The notes below the pieces were generated by a model, which saw only the letters and a list, made by a program, of their open reading frames with translations, did not search any database and was not told the origin of the DNA. The position numbers and the translations under genes are program-made. Shown piece after piece: positions 8,759-17,264 of a stretch of DNA of 64,000 bases. The stretch comes from an uncultured Eubacteriales bacterium (lineage in GTDB: Bacteria; Bacillota; Clostridia; Christensenellales; CAG-138): contig UQWD01000004.1 in the NCBI GenBank assembly GCA_900544555.1, forward strand, positions 62,001 to 126,000, read 5' to 3'. Position 1 is the stretch's first letter, and each line of letters starts with the position of its first letter.

Positions 8759-10210
8759 ATGGATAAGCCAATAATTGAACTTTTTCGGACGCCAAACAGT
8801 TATTATCTGTTTGATGTTAACAAAAATGAAATTATACCGATAGATTATGACTCGTATCATTATTTGAGGGAGTTGTTCGACTTAAACAACCAACAGCACT
8901 CCGAACCGGCACAAGTTAGACAGCTTAAAGAGCAAGGTTATCTTTCAACCGTCAGCGCCGTTAAAGATGTCAGGCATATTTACACCGATCATCTTCAAGT
9001 TTTTCTTGAACGCAAGCTCTCCAAGATAACTTTGCAGTTAACCCAGAACTGTAATTTCCGCTGCAAGTACTGCATCTACTCCGAGGAACACAGCTCGCGG
9101 CAGCGGACGCATACAGCGGTTCGCATGACTTGGAAAACAGCCAAAAAAGCGGTTGATTTCCTCAGAGAACACTCTGTGGACAGCCCAAGCGTCAACATCG
9201 GTTTTTATGGGGGCGAGCCGCTTATGGAATTTGAATTGCTGAAAAAAATAGTACGCTATAGTTTGGATCACTTTGAAGGAAAAAAGATAACATATAGCAT
9301 AACATCAAACGGCACCCTGCTCGACGATGAGATGATACTCTTTTTTCAGGAACATGAAATATCCCTGATGATAAGCCTCGACGGCCCAAAGGAGATAAAT
9401 GACAGAAACCGCGTTTTTGCCGACGGGTCGGGGACCTTTGATAAGGTGGCGGAGCGGATCAACCGCATAAGAGAAATTGCCCCTGATTATGCCTCGAAGC
9501 TGCAGATCAGCATGGTGATGGACCCGGATAACGATTTTGATTGCATTAATGAAATCAGCCTGGATGATTCACAATTCAGCAAACTAAGCTTGCAGCCTTC
9601 CCTTGTGGAGCGCGAATACGGCGATGAAAACGTGAAGTTTTCCGAGGAATATTCGTGGAAATATGAGTATCAGCGGTTTTTATCCATCCTCGCGTATTTT
9701 AAACGTTTCCCTCAAGAGGAAGTATCTCCGATTACGGAGCGCTCTTTAGCCTCCGCAATAACCGATTATCCCCAAATTGAAAATGGTACGCCGCTGCAAA
9801 TGATAGAAGCGCCGTCAGGCCCTTGCATACCCGGTCAGCTCAGATTGTTCGTAAACGTTTATGAACAATTGTTTCCCTGCGAGCGGGTAAGTGAAAAATC
9901 CCCGCCTATGTGTATCGGCACCCTGGATGACGGTTTCAATTTGGAAAACGCTAAAAAAATACTAAATGTCGGCCAATTGACCGGAAAGGCTTGCCAAAGC
10001 TGTTGGTGCTTCCGGCATTGTATGCTGTGCGCAAAAAAAGCGGACGACGGCTCTGAGCAACTTTCAGCGAAAAAGAAACTGAACTATTGTGAGGAAGCAA
10101 GGACAAGCGCGTACTTCAAGCTTTACCAACATCTATTGCTTAAAGAAATCCCGCTCTACTATTGTGAACAAATGCGAAGCCATTCTGGGGAAGGAGGCAT
10201 GTACATATGA
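8759..10210 (+). CDS. SPASM radical SAM peptide maturase (CcpM-like, Cys-rich peptide)
   Basis: A 483-residue radical SAM enzyme. The [4Fe-4S]/SAM motif CNFRCKYC is at residues 98-105, followed by GFYGGEPLME, ITSNGTLL and LMISLDGP, the normal order for peptide-modifying SPASM enzymes. The C-terminal third is Cys-rich (GPCIPG, FPCERV, then CQSCWCFRHCMLCAKK and NYCEE), giving ligands for auxiliary clusters. The N-terminal 90 residues probably bind precursor. The layout with an acyl-carrier-like protein and SVEAYAC peptides matches the CcpM (TIGR04068) family by recollection. A TTG frame begins at 8714, but the ATG at 8759 has AAGGGA at proper spacing. The stop overlaps the next start (ATGA). 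It probably installs thioether or other crosslinks on the cysteine-rich precursors. Confidence 0.88.
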   Translation: MDKPIIELFRTPNSYYLFDVNKNEIIPIDYDSYHYLRELFDLNNQQHSEPAQVRQLKEQGYLSTVSAVKDVRHIYTDHLQVFLERKLSKITLQLTQNCNFRCKYCIYSEEHSSRQRTHTAVRMTWKTAKKAVDFLREHSVDSPSVNIGFYGGEPLMEFELLKKIVRYSLDHFEGKKITYSITSNGTLLDDEMILFFQEHEISLMISLDGPKEINDRNRVFADGSGTFDKVAERINRIREIAPDYASKLQISMVMDPDNDFDCINEISLDDSQFSKLSLQPSLVEREYGDENVKFSEEYSWKYEYQRFLSILAYFKRFPQEEVSPITERSLASAITDYPQIENGTPLQMIEAPSGPCIPGQLRLFVNVYEQLFPCERVSEKSPPMCIGTLDDGFNLENAKKILNVGQLTGKACQSCWCFRHCMLCAKKADDGSEQLSAKKKLNYCEEARTSAYFKLYQHLLLKEIPLYYCEQMRSHSGEGGMYI

Positions 10211-11313
10211 GAACGCCTGCGGCTATTTATCCGTTTACCTGTGAACTTTTGCCCCTGGTAAAATACTTTGATAAGTTACAGTCTTCATTTACAATAACCA
10301 GGGTCATCTCAATGCCCGGGCTTGGGCTTGCCGGCAAAGACGCGGGATATTCCTGCAATCATCCCGATACGGGCTATATCGTGACGGATAAACCCGATAT
10401 GGAAGACCCCACATGGAAAACCTTAATCGTTGCGCGGCCCCTTAACCCCGATGTTATCACCGAGCAGAAACTCGCCGAAACCATTGCCAATGCGTTAAGC
10501 GCGGGCAAAATGGCGCGTTATTTTGATACGGGTATAAAGAACGTACCCAACGCCATTTGGGATCTGGCCCAAGCGTGGCCCGAAAAACTCGAGATTATTA
10601 CCGAGGATATGAATCCGGAAGAAAAAAGCAGGATTGACGATCGTTACTGCGTCCTCAATTCCCCCATAATTCTTATTGGCGGGCTTATCACTAAAGCCGA
10701 TACGTTAGAGGTATTATCCGGCATGGCCGTTAGCTTAAGTGAGCAGGGGCTGCACCCTCTTGTCATAACCAGGCAGCCCTGCGGCAAGCTATTCGGGTTT
10801 CATAGCCTAAGCCATGTGTTTCAAAGCAAAGATAAATCCGAAGCGGAAAAGATCGTGCAGATAAACTATACGCTGAGGGATTTGGAGCACAAATACCTGC
10901 CGGATGTGATTCTAATGGAGGCGCCCGATACGGTTATGCGCTATAACGATATTGCGCCAAACGGCTTTGGCATACAGACTTACATGCTTTGTCAGGCTGC
11001 GGCGCCCGACTATTTCATATGCTGTATCCCCTGTGATTTGGCAGTTGGCGTATTCTTAAAAATGCTGAGCGAGGATTTTTCGTACCGTCTTGGGGCTTCA
11101 ATCAATGCCGCTCACGTCACAAACATTATCGTTGACGCCGCCGAAATTCAGCAAACGCACGAGGTATCTTATGTTCATACAAACTTGGATTTAGTGCGTG
11201 AAAATATTGAAAAAGAGCGGCTGCAATCGGAGATACCGTTGTTTGACGTCATAACTCAAGGCGCGCAAAAGCTGACGACGCATTTGTTCGGCCCAACAAT
11301 TCAACCGGATTAA
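10207..11313 (+). CDS. Peptide maturation system protein (TIGR04066-like)
   Basis: A 368-residue protein with no signal peptide and no enzymatic motif that I recognise. It overlaps the maturase by four bases (ATGA), so the two are translationally coupled. It starts with AAIYPFTCELLPLVKYFD, and a second block, PIILIGGLITKADTLEVLSG...PLVITRQPCGKLFGF, looks like an alpha/beta Rossmann-type unit with P-loop-like topology but no Walker A. Its place beside a CcpM-like maturase and an acyl-carrier-like protein fits the TIGR04066 family, named only as a peptide-maturation system protein. A role as scaffold or precursor-binding partner is inferred. Confidence 0.75.
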   Translation: MRTPAAIYPFTCELLPLVKYFDKLQSSFTITRVISMPGLGLAGKDAGYSCNHPDTGYIVTDKPDMEDPTWKTLIVARPLNPDVITEQKLAETIANALSAGKMARYFDTGIKNVPNAIWDLAQAWPEKLEIITEDMNPEEKSRIDDRYCVLNSPIILIGGLITKADTLEVLSGMAVSLSEQGLHPLVITRQPCGKLFGFHSLSHVFQSKDKSEAEKIVQINYTLRDLEHKYLPDVILMEAPDTVMRYNDIAPNGFGIQTYMLCQAAAPDYFICCIPCDLAVGVFLKMLSEDFSYRLGASINAAHVTNIIVDAAEIQQTHEVSYVHTNLDLVRENIEKERLQSEIPLFDVITQGAQKLTTHLFGPTIQPD

Positions 11314-11346
11314 ATCAGGCGTTACCCATGCTGTAAGGAGGTTAAG

Positions 11347-11619
11347 ATGAATACTAATAACGAAGCGATATGCCGGGAAGTTATTCGGATAATGGTCGAT
11401 AAAATCCATTACCCCGAAGAAGTGCTTGTAAAGGAGAACTGGGATAAACCGCTGACCGGGAAGGTTTTAAGATTATCATCGGTCGATCTTACTTACCTGT
11501 TTTTGGAGGTTGAAAAGGCATTTTGCATACGAATACCGGAAAGCTGCCTGCGCGGCTACGGCTTCAGTACAATTAACGGGGTTATAGATACTGTATGCAA
11601 GTGTAAAATGATCGGCTGA
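11347..11619 (+). CDS. Acyl-carrier-like maturation protein lacking the phosphopantetheine Ser
   Basis: A 90-residue protein with the four-helix look of an acyl carrier protein: the helix-II region reads LRLSSVDLTYLFLEVEKAF and is followed by IRIPE, as in ACP (VELVMALEEEF...IEIPDE). The DSL motif that carries phosphopantetheine in ACP reads L-R-L here, so the attachment Ser is absent. This matches the peptide-maturation acyl-carrier-related family (TIGR04069) as I recall it. A strong TAAGGAGGTTAAG site precedes the ATG. It is the third gene of the maturase operon and most likely acts as a binding domain rather than an acyl carrier. Confidence 0.8.
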   Translation: MNTNNEAICREVIRIMVDKIHYPEEVLVKENWDKPLTGKVLRLSSVDLTYLFLEVEKAFCIRIPESCLRGYGFSTINGVIDTVCKCKMIG

Positions 11620-11719
11620 TTCTTTAGATGACAGCTTTACTATTCACCTGAAAATCGGGGGATGGCATTTAAGCATTCATCTGCTGTTATTGGAGGTTTA
11701 AAGAGGCAATAGCGATGAG

Positions 11720-11748
11720 TTTTGCGCCGCTAAGAAGCTGGCGCAAAA
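11720..11748 (+). repeat. Inverted repeat (stem-loop) ahead of the first precursor
   Basis: Nine-base-pair perfect stem TTTTGCGCC/GGCGCAAAA with an 11-base loop, between the acyl-carrier-like gene and precursor 1, not followed by a T-run. It could be an mRNA processing or attenuation site separating the enzyme and precursor parts of the transcript. Confidence 0.6.
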
Positions 11749-11854
11749 ACGGTATTAGAGAGATACCGCAACATAACCGGATATTCAGTTTCACTGGCGC
11801 CGATACATGCCGCGCGTAACGGATCACAATGATTTTATGAAAGGGGGTGAAATA

Positions 11855-12076
11855 ATGCTTAGATTAGCCAAAAACAAGAAGCGTCTGAACTCGGTCGAGG
11901 CCTACGCATGCATGTGCGCGTTCGCAACATGCACCTGCACGTGCAACTGCAGCTGCTCATGCAGCAACGGCAATCCCTCGGCAGCCCGGTATGGGGATAC
12001 AAGCGGCACATATTCCGGTACCAGCGTTAACAGGTTGTATTCAACGAATCCCGCGGAAGTTATATCCGGGTCGTAA
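11855..12076 (+). CDS. Cys-lattice RiPP precursor peptide 1
   Basis: A 73-residue precursor. The ATG at 11855 sits behind AAAGGGGGTGAAATA; the frame extends further upstream without a good site. The basic start MLRLAKNKKRLN leads to the invariant SVEAYAC. A dense cysteine block follows: CMC, four residues, CTCTC, then N and CSCSC (eight Cys in all). A Ser/Gly/Asn-rich tail ends in NPAEVISGS. Pattern and neighbours match the CLI_3235-class precursors modified by CcpM-like enzymes. This copy has one residue, not two, between the second and third Cys clusters. SVEAYAC at the leader/core border is likely the recognition or cleavage zone (inferred). Confidence 0.88.
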   Translation: MLRLAKNKKRLNSVEAYACMCAFATCTCTCNCSCSCSNGNPSAARYGDTSGTYSGTSVNRLYSTNPAEVISGS

Positions 12077-12154
12077 TAAGCGTAAAAGCGGCCGGTAATC
12101 AACACGCGGCATGAATATTCGCGCCAGTGACTTTTGAATGGAGGTGATGATAGA

Positions 12155-12382
12155 ATGTTTCGCTTGATGAAGAAAAAACAACGCTTGGATTCCGTCGAGG
12201 CATACGCTTGCACATGCAAATACGCATTATGCACATGCTTATGCTCGCCTTGTTTATGTGTGTGCCAAATTGGCAACCCGAGGGATAACGATGCGGCATT
12301 AGGATATAGCGATTTTTCCCATAATTTTAATGTTAGCACGTTATACAGCGATAACCCTGCGGAAAATATCGCCAGATGGTAA
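12155..12382 (+). CDS. Cys-lattice RiPP precursor peptide 2
   Basis: A 75-residue precursor starting MFRLMKKKQRLD behind GGAGGTGATGATAGA. After SVEAYAC it follows the family pattern exactly: C-T-C, four residues (KYAL), C-T-C-L-C, two residues (SP), C-L-C-V-C, eight cysteines in 2+3+3 clusters. The tail ends DNPAENIARW, sharing the NPAE element with precursor 1. The spacing to precursor 1 (78 bases) and the near-identical leader show tandem duplication followed by divergence of the residues between cysteines. Confidence 0.88.
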   Translation: MFRLMKKKQRLDSVEAYACTCKYALCTCLCSPCLCVCQIGNPRDNDAALGYSDFSHNFNVSTLYSDNPAENIARW

Positions 12383-12445
12383 AATTATCAATCAATTGGC
12401 ACAATATATGCCGGCGAACCCTTTAATGAAAGTAGGTGTAATCAT

Positions 12446-12673
12446 ATGAAACGGCTGATGAAATCAAGGCCGTGCGCGGCTTCGGTCGAGGCGTACGCTT
12501 GCGTGTGCATGTCCGCCACCTGCTCCTGTGCGTGTAACAGATGCGGCTGCGGCTGTATAACAGACTATGTTCTATTTGAATCAGACCGCGCAAAGGCGCA
12601 TATAAACGTTATTTCAAGCTTTACTATAAGCAGCGACCATCGTCATGGTTTAACAGACAACATGCGGTTATAG
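12446..12673 (+). CDS. Cys-lattice RiPP precursor peptide 3
   Basis: A 75-residue precursor starting MKRLMKSRPCAA, then SVEAYAC. The core reads C-V-C, MSAT, C-S-C-A-C, NR, C-G-C-G-C, again eight cysteines in the 2+3+3 arrangement. The leader has an extra Cys (RPCAA), shared with precursor 4. The tail ends LTDNMRL, resembling the NMQL/DMQL tails of precursors 4 and 5 more than the NPAE tails of 1 and 2. The ribosome site is AGTAGGTG. It is the last of the first precursor group. Confidence 0.88.
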   Translation: MKRLMKSRPCAASVEAYACVCMSATCSCACNRCGCGCITDYVLFESDRAKAHINVISSFTISSDHRHGLTDNMRL

Positions 12674-12693
12674 CCTGATAGCCTTGAACCTTT

Positions 12694-12717
12694 TTGGGCG
12701 GCGAAGGCGCCGCCCAA
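12694..12717 (+). repeat. GC-rich hairpin after the first precursor group
   Basis: Perfect 10-base-pair stem TTGGGCGGCG/CGCCGCCCAA with a four-base loop, 21 bases after the stop of precursor 3 and before the permease. There is no U-tract, so it is more likely a 3'-end stabilising or partial-termination element than a full terminator. A similar GGGCGGC hairpin follows precursor 5. Confidence 0.7.
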
Positions 12718-12782
12718 CTCTGGCCGCCCTTGGCTATCATGCTATGGCCTCACTACAAACGGAAGGAGATTGATAAACCGCA

Positions 12783-15700
12783 ATGAAAAACCGTGTCTAT
12801 TTCAAGTCGGCGCTGCGCCAGCCGGCCCGAACATTGCTATTAGTGCTGCTCATCGGGCTAATAAGCTTCGCCTTTACCGCGCGCGCGGCTCAATACGCGC
12901 TTATCCAGCGGGAGACCGGCAGGCTGGGCGGGTACTACCGCTCCATCGGGACGATAGCGAATGCGGACCCGGAGGATTACGACGTAACGGCGGGCGCCAA
13001 CCTCATCGCGAAAAGCCCGTACGTGGAATTTGAGGACAGGCGCGGGAGCTGCCCCGCTGTGCTGCAAGGGCTGTATAACGGGGATATTGGCGGCTACACT
13101 AGCGACGGCTATCGTGATACGTCACTTGGTCTGCATGTCAGCGACGTATTCGTATATGGAGAGCTGATGAGCAAGCCGATTAAAATAGAAACGAGCCTCA
13201 GATACGATAGTGAAGGAATAGACGCCGTTTACTTTTTCACGCTGCGGGTGGATCAGGTCGAGGCCGGTTACCCGGAGTACGCCGCCGCGGGTAAAACCCT
13301 CAAGCTCTACTTCATAGCGGACGAAACGCTCGACAGCGGCGTATTGGAGGAGCTGGAGGCCGGCCGCCGCTACTTCCTGAAGGCGTTTTACGACCCAATG
13401 GCGTTTAGTACGTTAACCCCCGGCGAAAATCTTATCGTCAAGCCCCTGAACGACAGCGGCCTCTGCTTCCTCCCCGTGGAGCCCGGTGAACATGCGGATT
13501 TTGAATCCCCGGAGCTTGCGGGGCTGAGCGAGGAGCTGGCCATACTTCAGGAGAACCTGCGCGCCATGTTCGTAACGGGGACGAAGGATATGAGCGCCCT
13601 GCCAAGGGCACAGCAGTCCGCCATGCTTTCATATTATCTGGCCGATGGGCGCTGGCTGAACCGGGACGACGACCTCAACGCGCGTAACGTATGCGTTGTA
13701 CACAGCGAGTTCGCTGATTTCAGGGGCCTGTCGGTCGGGGATGAAATCACGCTGACATTCCGGGATTTTAAACCGTTTTTCAGCGGCTATATGCTCGGGG
13801 GCGAGGGCTGGGAAAACTGGCGTGAATTCCCCACGCATACGGAGAGCTTTGAGATCGTGGGGCTGTATGGGATCACCTCTATGAACGTTCAGCCTTCCCA
13901 CCGCAACACCTTTATGTTTATCCCGGATTCGCGCATGCCGGCGGGGTTCGGGAGCGATTCTGAGTCCGAGGTTTTGGATTACAGCTTCGTTCTCAAATCA
14001 TCCCGGGATCAGGAGGCCTTTATACAGGAAAACCGACAGGCTCTGGCGGAAATGGGATACACCCTTTCATTTGTAGAAAATAACGCGGAAAACTTTTGGG
14101 CCTCCGCCGCGCCGATTCTCCAGTCCGCGTCCATGAGCGCGGCCGTGTTCGCGGCCGTGCTCGTTATGGGCCTGATCCTGACGGCGTTCCTCTACCTGCG
14201 GCTCCGGCGCAGGGATTTCGCGGCGCTGCGGGCTATGGGCGTACCCGCGCGCAAAGCCGCGCGGGATCTTCTCGGTCCCATGGCGGTCGTAGGGCTGGCT
14301 GGCGTCGCGGCGGGGTGCGTCCCTTCCTGGCGCTACGCCATGGAAAAGGCTGGCCAAACCCTCTCCGCCATACCCGGGCCGGAGGGCGTTGAGGCCGCGG
14401 CGGAGCTTTCCCCCGCCTTTCCGGCGGCAATCGGCGCGGTTATTTTCGCGCTGCTGCTGATTTTTATCCGCGCCGGGGCCGCGTACCTTTCCCGCCGCCC
14501 CGTGCTTGAATTGCTCCAGGGCGCGTCGGTCGCGCGCGTAAAAAAAGCCCGTGCTGTCTCAAAAAAGCCCCAGCTTTCCGACGCTCAAAGGCCGGAAACC
14601 GCAAAAAAAACGTATGAGCCAGAAAAAGCGTCCGGCCTCCGTCCGCCGCAGCCCTACGCCGCGCCGAGCGCCGCGAAAGGACCGGGCCTGAGCGTATCGG
14701 CGCGGTTTGTTCTGCGCCAGATCCTTAGGGGCCCGTTGAAGGTGATTCTGGTCATGGCGCTTGCGCTCGGTTTCGTGCTCGCCCTCGGCTGGATGGATCT
14801 GGCCATCGAGCGCAGCCGGCGGGAGGCGGAGCGCCTGTACGCCACCACCGTCGTAGAGGCTCAAATCGTCAAGAGCAACCCCTCGGTGTTTATTTCCGGC
14901 ACTGCGGGCAGCGTTATCAACAAAAGCACGGTGGACGCCATGCTCGAGAGCGGGTTCGTGCGGGAAGCGTATCTGGAGGCTTGTGCTCAATACGCGTTCA
15001 TCGCGCCCCGCATTGAGTTTGAAGGGGACGACATGACGGACGATCGCCCCTTGGACGAACTCTATGACAGCGCCCGCATGCTCGATAATGTGACCTTCTG
15101 CGCCTTTGACCGGCCGGAGGCGTTTAGCGAACGGCACGATATTGAAATCGATTACGCCCCAGGCTGGGACGCCGGACTTTTCACAAAGGCCTGGACTCTG
15201 GATATGGTTAAGGGCGCGAGCGTACCGGTGATTGCGCCCGACAATACGCTCGAGCTGCTTGGCCTGGAGCCGGGAGATGGAATCATGGGCGCTTATATAG
15301 TTGCTCAAGGCGGTTCGGAATACATCATGTATGTGCAATATGTTATAGCCGGCCGGTATACGGGCAGCGTGATTACGCAGGGGACGGGCGAGCCCATGCT
15401 GATGGGGCTGCCCGCGTATAGCGCCGCGTTTGAAGGCTTTAAGGAAAGAGGGTTAAAGGAGGATATCCGCTACTCCACGGCGGAGTTCACACTTGACCCG
15501 AATAAAAACCGGGAGCTGGCTGGGTTTCGCGAGGAGATGAAAGCGCTAGTCGGCAATACCGGCGCGGGCCTGCAGGATTTGAACCTCGTTTTCTGGGATG
15601 AGGAGCTGACACGGGTGGTCGGGCCTTTGGATCAGAATATACGGCTGCTATCGGTGCTCTACCCCGTTACGGCGGCGCTTTCAGTGCTTATCGCCGCGGG

Positions 15701-16001
15701 CGTATCGGTGCTGCTTCTGCTCCAAAACGCGAAGGAGGCCGCGGCGCTCAGGGCCATGGGCTGTACGAAGGCGCGCGTGGGGGCGATGCTGAGTTTTCAG
15801 CAGGCGCTGCCGTGCCTTTTCGGCGTGCTTATCGGCTTTGCGGGCATGGCGGTTTTGCGCGGCGGGATCGAAGGCGTATTAAGCGGTAATACCCTGCTGT
15901 GCGCAGGGCTGTACCTGGCGGGCGCGGCTCTTGGCGCGGCGTTTACATCCGCCGCGCTCGTTCGGCGCAAGCCGATGGAGCTGTTACAGGTTAAAGAATA
16001 G
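12783..16001 (+). CDS. FtsX/MacB-type ABC transporter permease, two-repeat form
   Basis: A 1072-residue permease made of two similar halves. Each half begins with a membrane span (about 14-37 and 650-670), has a large extracytoplasmic domain of 250-400 residues, and ends in FtsX-type membrane spans (from about 445 and from about 950). Each carries the coupling stretch ALRAMG just after its first FtsX span (LRRRDFAALRAMGVPARKAARDLL and AKEAAALRAMGCTKARVGAML), which contacts the ATPase. A basic linker rich in Lys/Pro lies near residue 600. GGAAGGAGA precedes the ATG. It forms an operon with the ATPase that starts 10 bases after its stop. It may export or confer immunity to the RiPP. Its DNA is visibly GC-richer than the precursor genes on either side. 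Confidence 0.88.
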   Translation: MKNRVYFKSALRQPARTLLLVLLIGLISFAFTARAAQYALIQRETGRLGGYYRSIGTIANADPEDYDVTAGANLIAKSPYVEFEDRRGSCPAVLQGLYNGDIGGYTSDGYRDTSLGLHVSDVFVYGELMSKPIKIETSLRYDSEGIDAVYFFTLRVDQVEAGYPEYAAAGKTLKLYFIADETLDSGVLEELEAGRRYFLKAFYDPMAFSTLTPGENLIVKPLNDSGLCFLPVEPGEHADFESPELAGLSEELAILQENLRAMFVTGTKDMSALPRAQQSAMLSYYLADGRWLNRDDDLNARNVCVVHSEFADFRGLSVGDEITLTFRDFKPFFSGYMLGGEGWENWREFPTHTESFEIVGLYGITSMNVQPSHRNTFMFIPDSRMPAGFGSDSESEVLDYSFVLKSSRDQEAFIQENRQALAEMGYTLSFVENNAENFWASAAPILQSASMSAAVFAAVLVMGLILTAFLYLRLRRRDFAALRAMGVPARKAARDLLGPMAVVGLAGVAAGCVPSWRYAMEKAGQTLSAIPGPEGVEAAAELSPAFPAAIGAVIFALLLIFIRAGAAYLSRRPVLELLQGASVARVKKARAVSKKPQLSDAQRPETAKKTYEPEKASGLRPPQPYAAPSAAKGPGLSVSARFVLRQILRGPLKVILVMALALGFVLALGWMDLAIERSRREAERLYATTVVEAQIVKSNPSVFISGTAGSVINKSTVDAMLESGFVREAYLEACAQYAFIAPRIEFEGDDMTDDRPLDELYDSARMLDNVTFCAFDRPEAFSERHDIEIDYAPGWDAGLFTKAWTLDMVKGASVPVIAPDNTLELLGLEPGDGIMGAYIVAQGGSEYIMYVQYVIAGRYTGSVITQGTGEPMLMGLPAYSAAFEGFKERGLKEDIRYSTAEFTLDPNKNRELAGFREEMKALVGNTGAGLQDLNLVFWDEELTRVVGPLDQNIRLLSVLYPVTAALSVLIAAGVSVLLLLQNAKEAAALRAMGCTKARVGAMLSFQQALPCLFGVLIGFAGMAVLRGGIEGVLSGNTLLCAGLYLAGAALGAAFTSAALVRRKPMELLQVKE

Positions 16002-16011
16002 GGAGATGACG

Positions 16012-16674
16012 ATGCTTAAGCTTGAACATGTATATTACAGGTATCCCAACAGCGGGCGAGACGCGCTCAGCGACGTATCCTGCGTATTGGAAAACGGGCT
16101 GTTAAGCGCTGTCGTAGGGCCTTCGGGAAGCGGCAAAACTACGCTCCTGTCCATTCTGGCGGGCTTGGACAGCCCGTCTTCGGGGTGCGTATCCATTGAC
16201 GGCGAGGATTTTGCCAAGCTTGATTTAGATCGGTGCCGCCGCGAGCGTATCGCCATGATCTTTCAGGCGTTTCACCTGTTTCCATTGCTGACGGCGCTCG
16301 AAAACGTGTGTTTCCCCATGGAGCTTAACGGGGCTTCAAAAGCGGAATCGTTGAAGCGCGCAAAGGAACTGCTTGGCATAGTGGATATTGGCGAGGAGCA
16401 GCACAGGCGCTATCCGTCGCGCCTGTCCGGCGGCGAGCAGCAGCGGGTGGCCATCGCCCGCGCGCTTGCCGGCGGAGCGCGGGTGATCCTGGCGGACGAG
16501 CCTACCGGAAACCTGGATTCGATAAACGGCGAGCGCGTGATGGGGATCCTCAGGCGGCTTGCCCGCGAACACGGCTACTGTGTGGCAATAGTGACCCACG
16601 ATACGGCTGTGTCCGGCTCATGCGACCGGGTCTTTCGCATGACGGACGGCGCGCTGGCTTTGTCGGATGAATGA
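16012..16674 (+). CDS. ABC transporter ATP-binding protein (MacB/LolD type)
   Basis: A 220-residue ATPase with Walker A GPSGSGKTT, Q-loop IFQAFHLFP, signature LSGGEQQR, Walker B VILADEPTGNLDS, and H-loop VTHD. The LFPLLTALENV and EPTGNLDS forms are typical of the ATPases that pair with FtsX-type permeases. ATG at 16012 chosen because GGGAG lies six bases upstream; a second ATG at 16006 and a longer in-frame extension from 15931 are less likely. It powers the 1072-residue permease directly upstream. Confidence 0.93.
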   Translation: MLKLEHVYYRYPNSGRDALSDVSCVLENGLLSAVVGPSGSGKTTLLSILAGLDSPSSGCVSIDGEDFAKLDLDRCRRERIAMIFQAFHLFPLLTALENVCFPMELNGASKAESLKRAKELLGIVDIGEEQHRRYPSRLSGGEQQRVAIARALAGGARVILADEPTGNLDSINGERVMGILRRLAREHGYCVAIVTHDTAVSGSCDRVFRMTDGALALSDE

Positions 16675-16780
16675 CCTTCGCTCCCCCGCTCCTGTTTTCA
16701 ACCTAGTCCGGGTACTCAATCGATGGATTGGATATGCGTCGCATGTCTTGCCATAAAACTTTTGAAAGGAGGTGAACAGA

Positions 16781-17005
16781 ATGAAGCGGTTAGTTAAAAC
16801 AAAGCCGTGCGCGGCTTCCGTCGAGGCATACGCGTGTGCGTGCGTTTTGGCCATATGCTCCTGCAGCTGCAGTGCGTGTTACTGTATATGTGATCCAGGT
16901 TATAACCAAGAATCAATTCGGTCAACGGTTTCTGCCAACAATACAGCGATAACCAGGAGAGGAGTATACTACATTCCTAATTCGGTTGAAAACATGCAGC
17001 TGTAA
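16781..17005 (+). CDS. Cys-lattice RiPP precursor peptide 4
   Basis: A 74-residue precursor starting MKRLVKTKPCAA, then SVEAYAC. The core is C-A-C, VLAI, C-S-C-S-C, SA, C-Y-C-I-C: eight cysteines in the 2+3+3 pattern. The tail ends NSVENMQL. The excellent site AAAGGAGGTGAACAGA precedes the ATG; a GTG nine bases upstream is in frame but lies inside that site. The leader is closest to precursor 3, and the upstream region is closest to precursor 5. Confidence 0.88.
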   Translation: MKRLVKTKPCAASVEAYACACVLAICSCSCSACYCICDPGYNQESIRSTVSANNTAITRRGVYYIPNSVENMQL

Positions 17006-17264
17006 CTAAATGGAAAGGCGCATTAACGAATGCCGTCCCCAATAAGGCTAAGCTGTACGGAATTTCAGCAAATCGCTGATATTGTTATCCCACTCGCGTC
17101 AAACGGAGGTTATGTGAATGGGACTGTTAGCAATGGGGACGAAGCGTATCCCCCCCTCACATTATGTATAAACCTTAAGAAGATTTAAGCAGGGGGTTAA
17201 TTCAAAGGCGTTATATGCGTTGCGCATATTTTGCCCGTAAGTTTTTTGAGAGGAGGTGAAAAGA

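Noticed and set aside
14559..15338. 259-codon minus-strand frame opposite the permease
   Set aside because: It arises from high GC on the opposite strand; no ribosome site, and the plus strand encodes a continuous FtsX-type permease.
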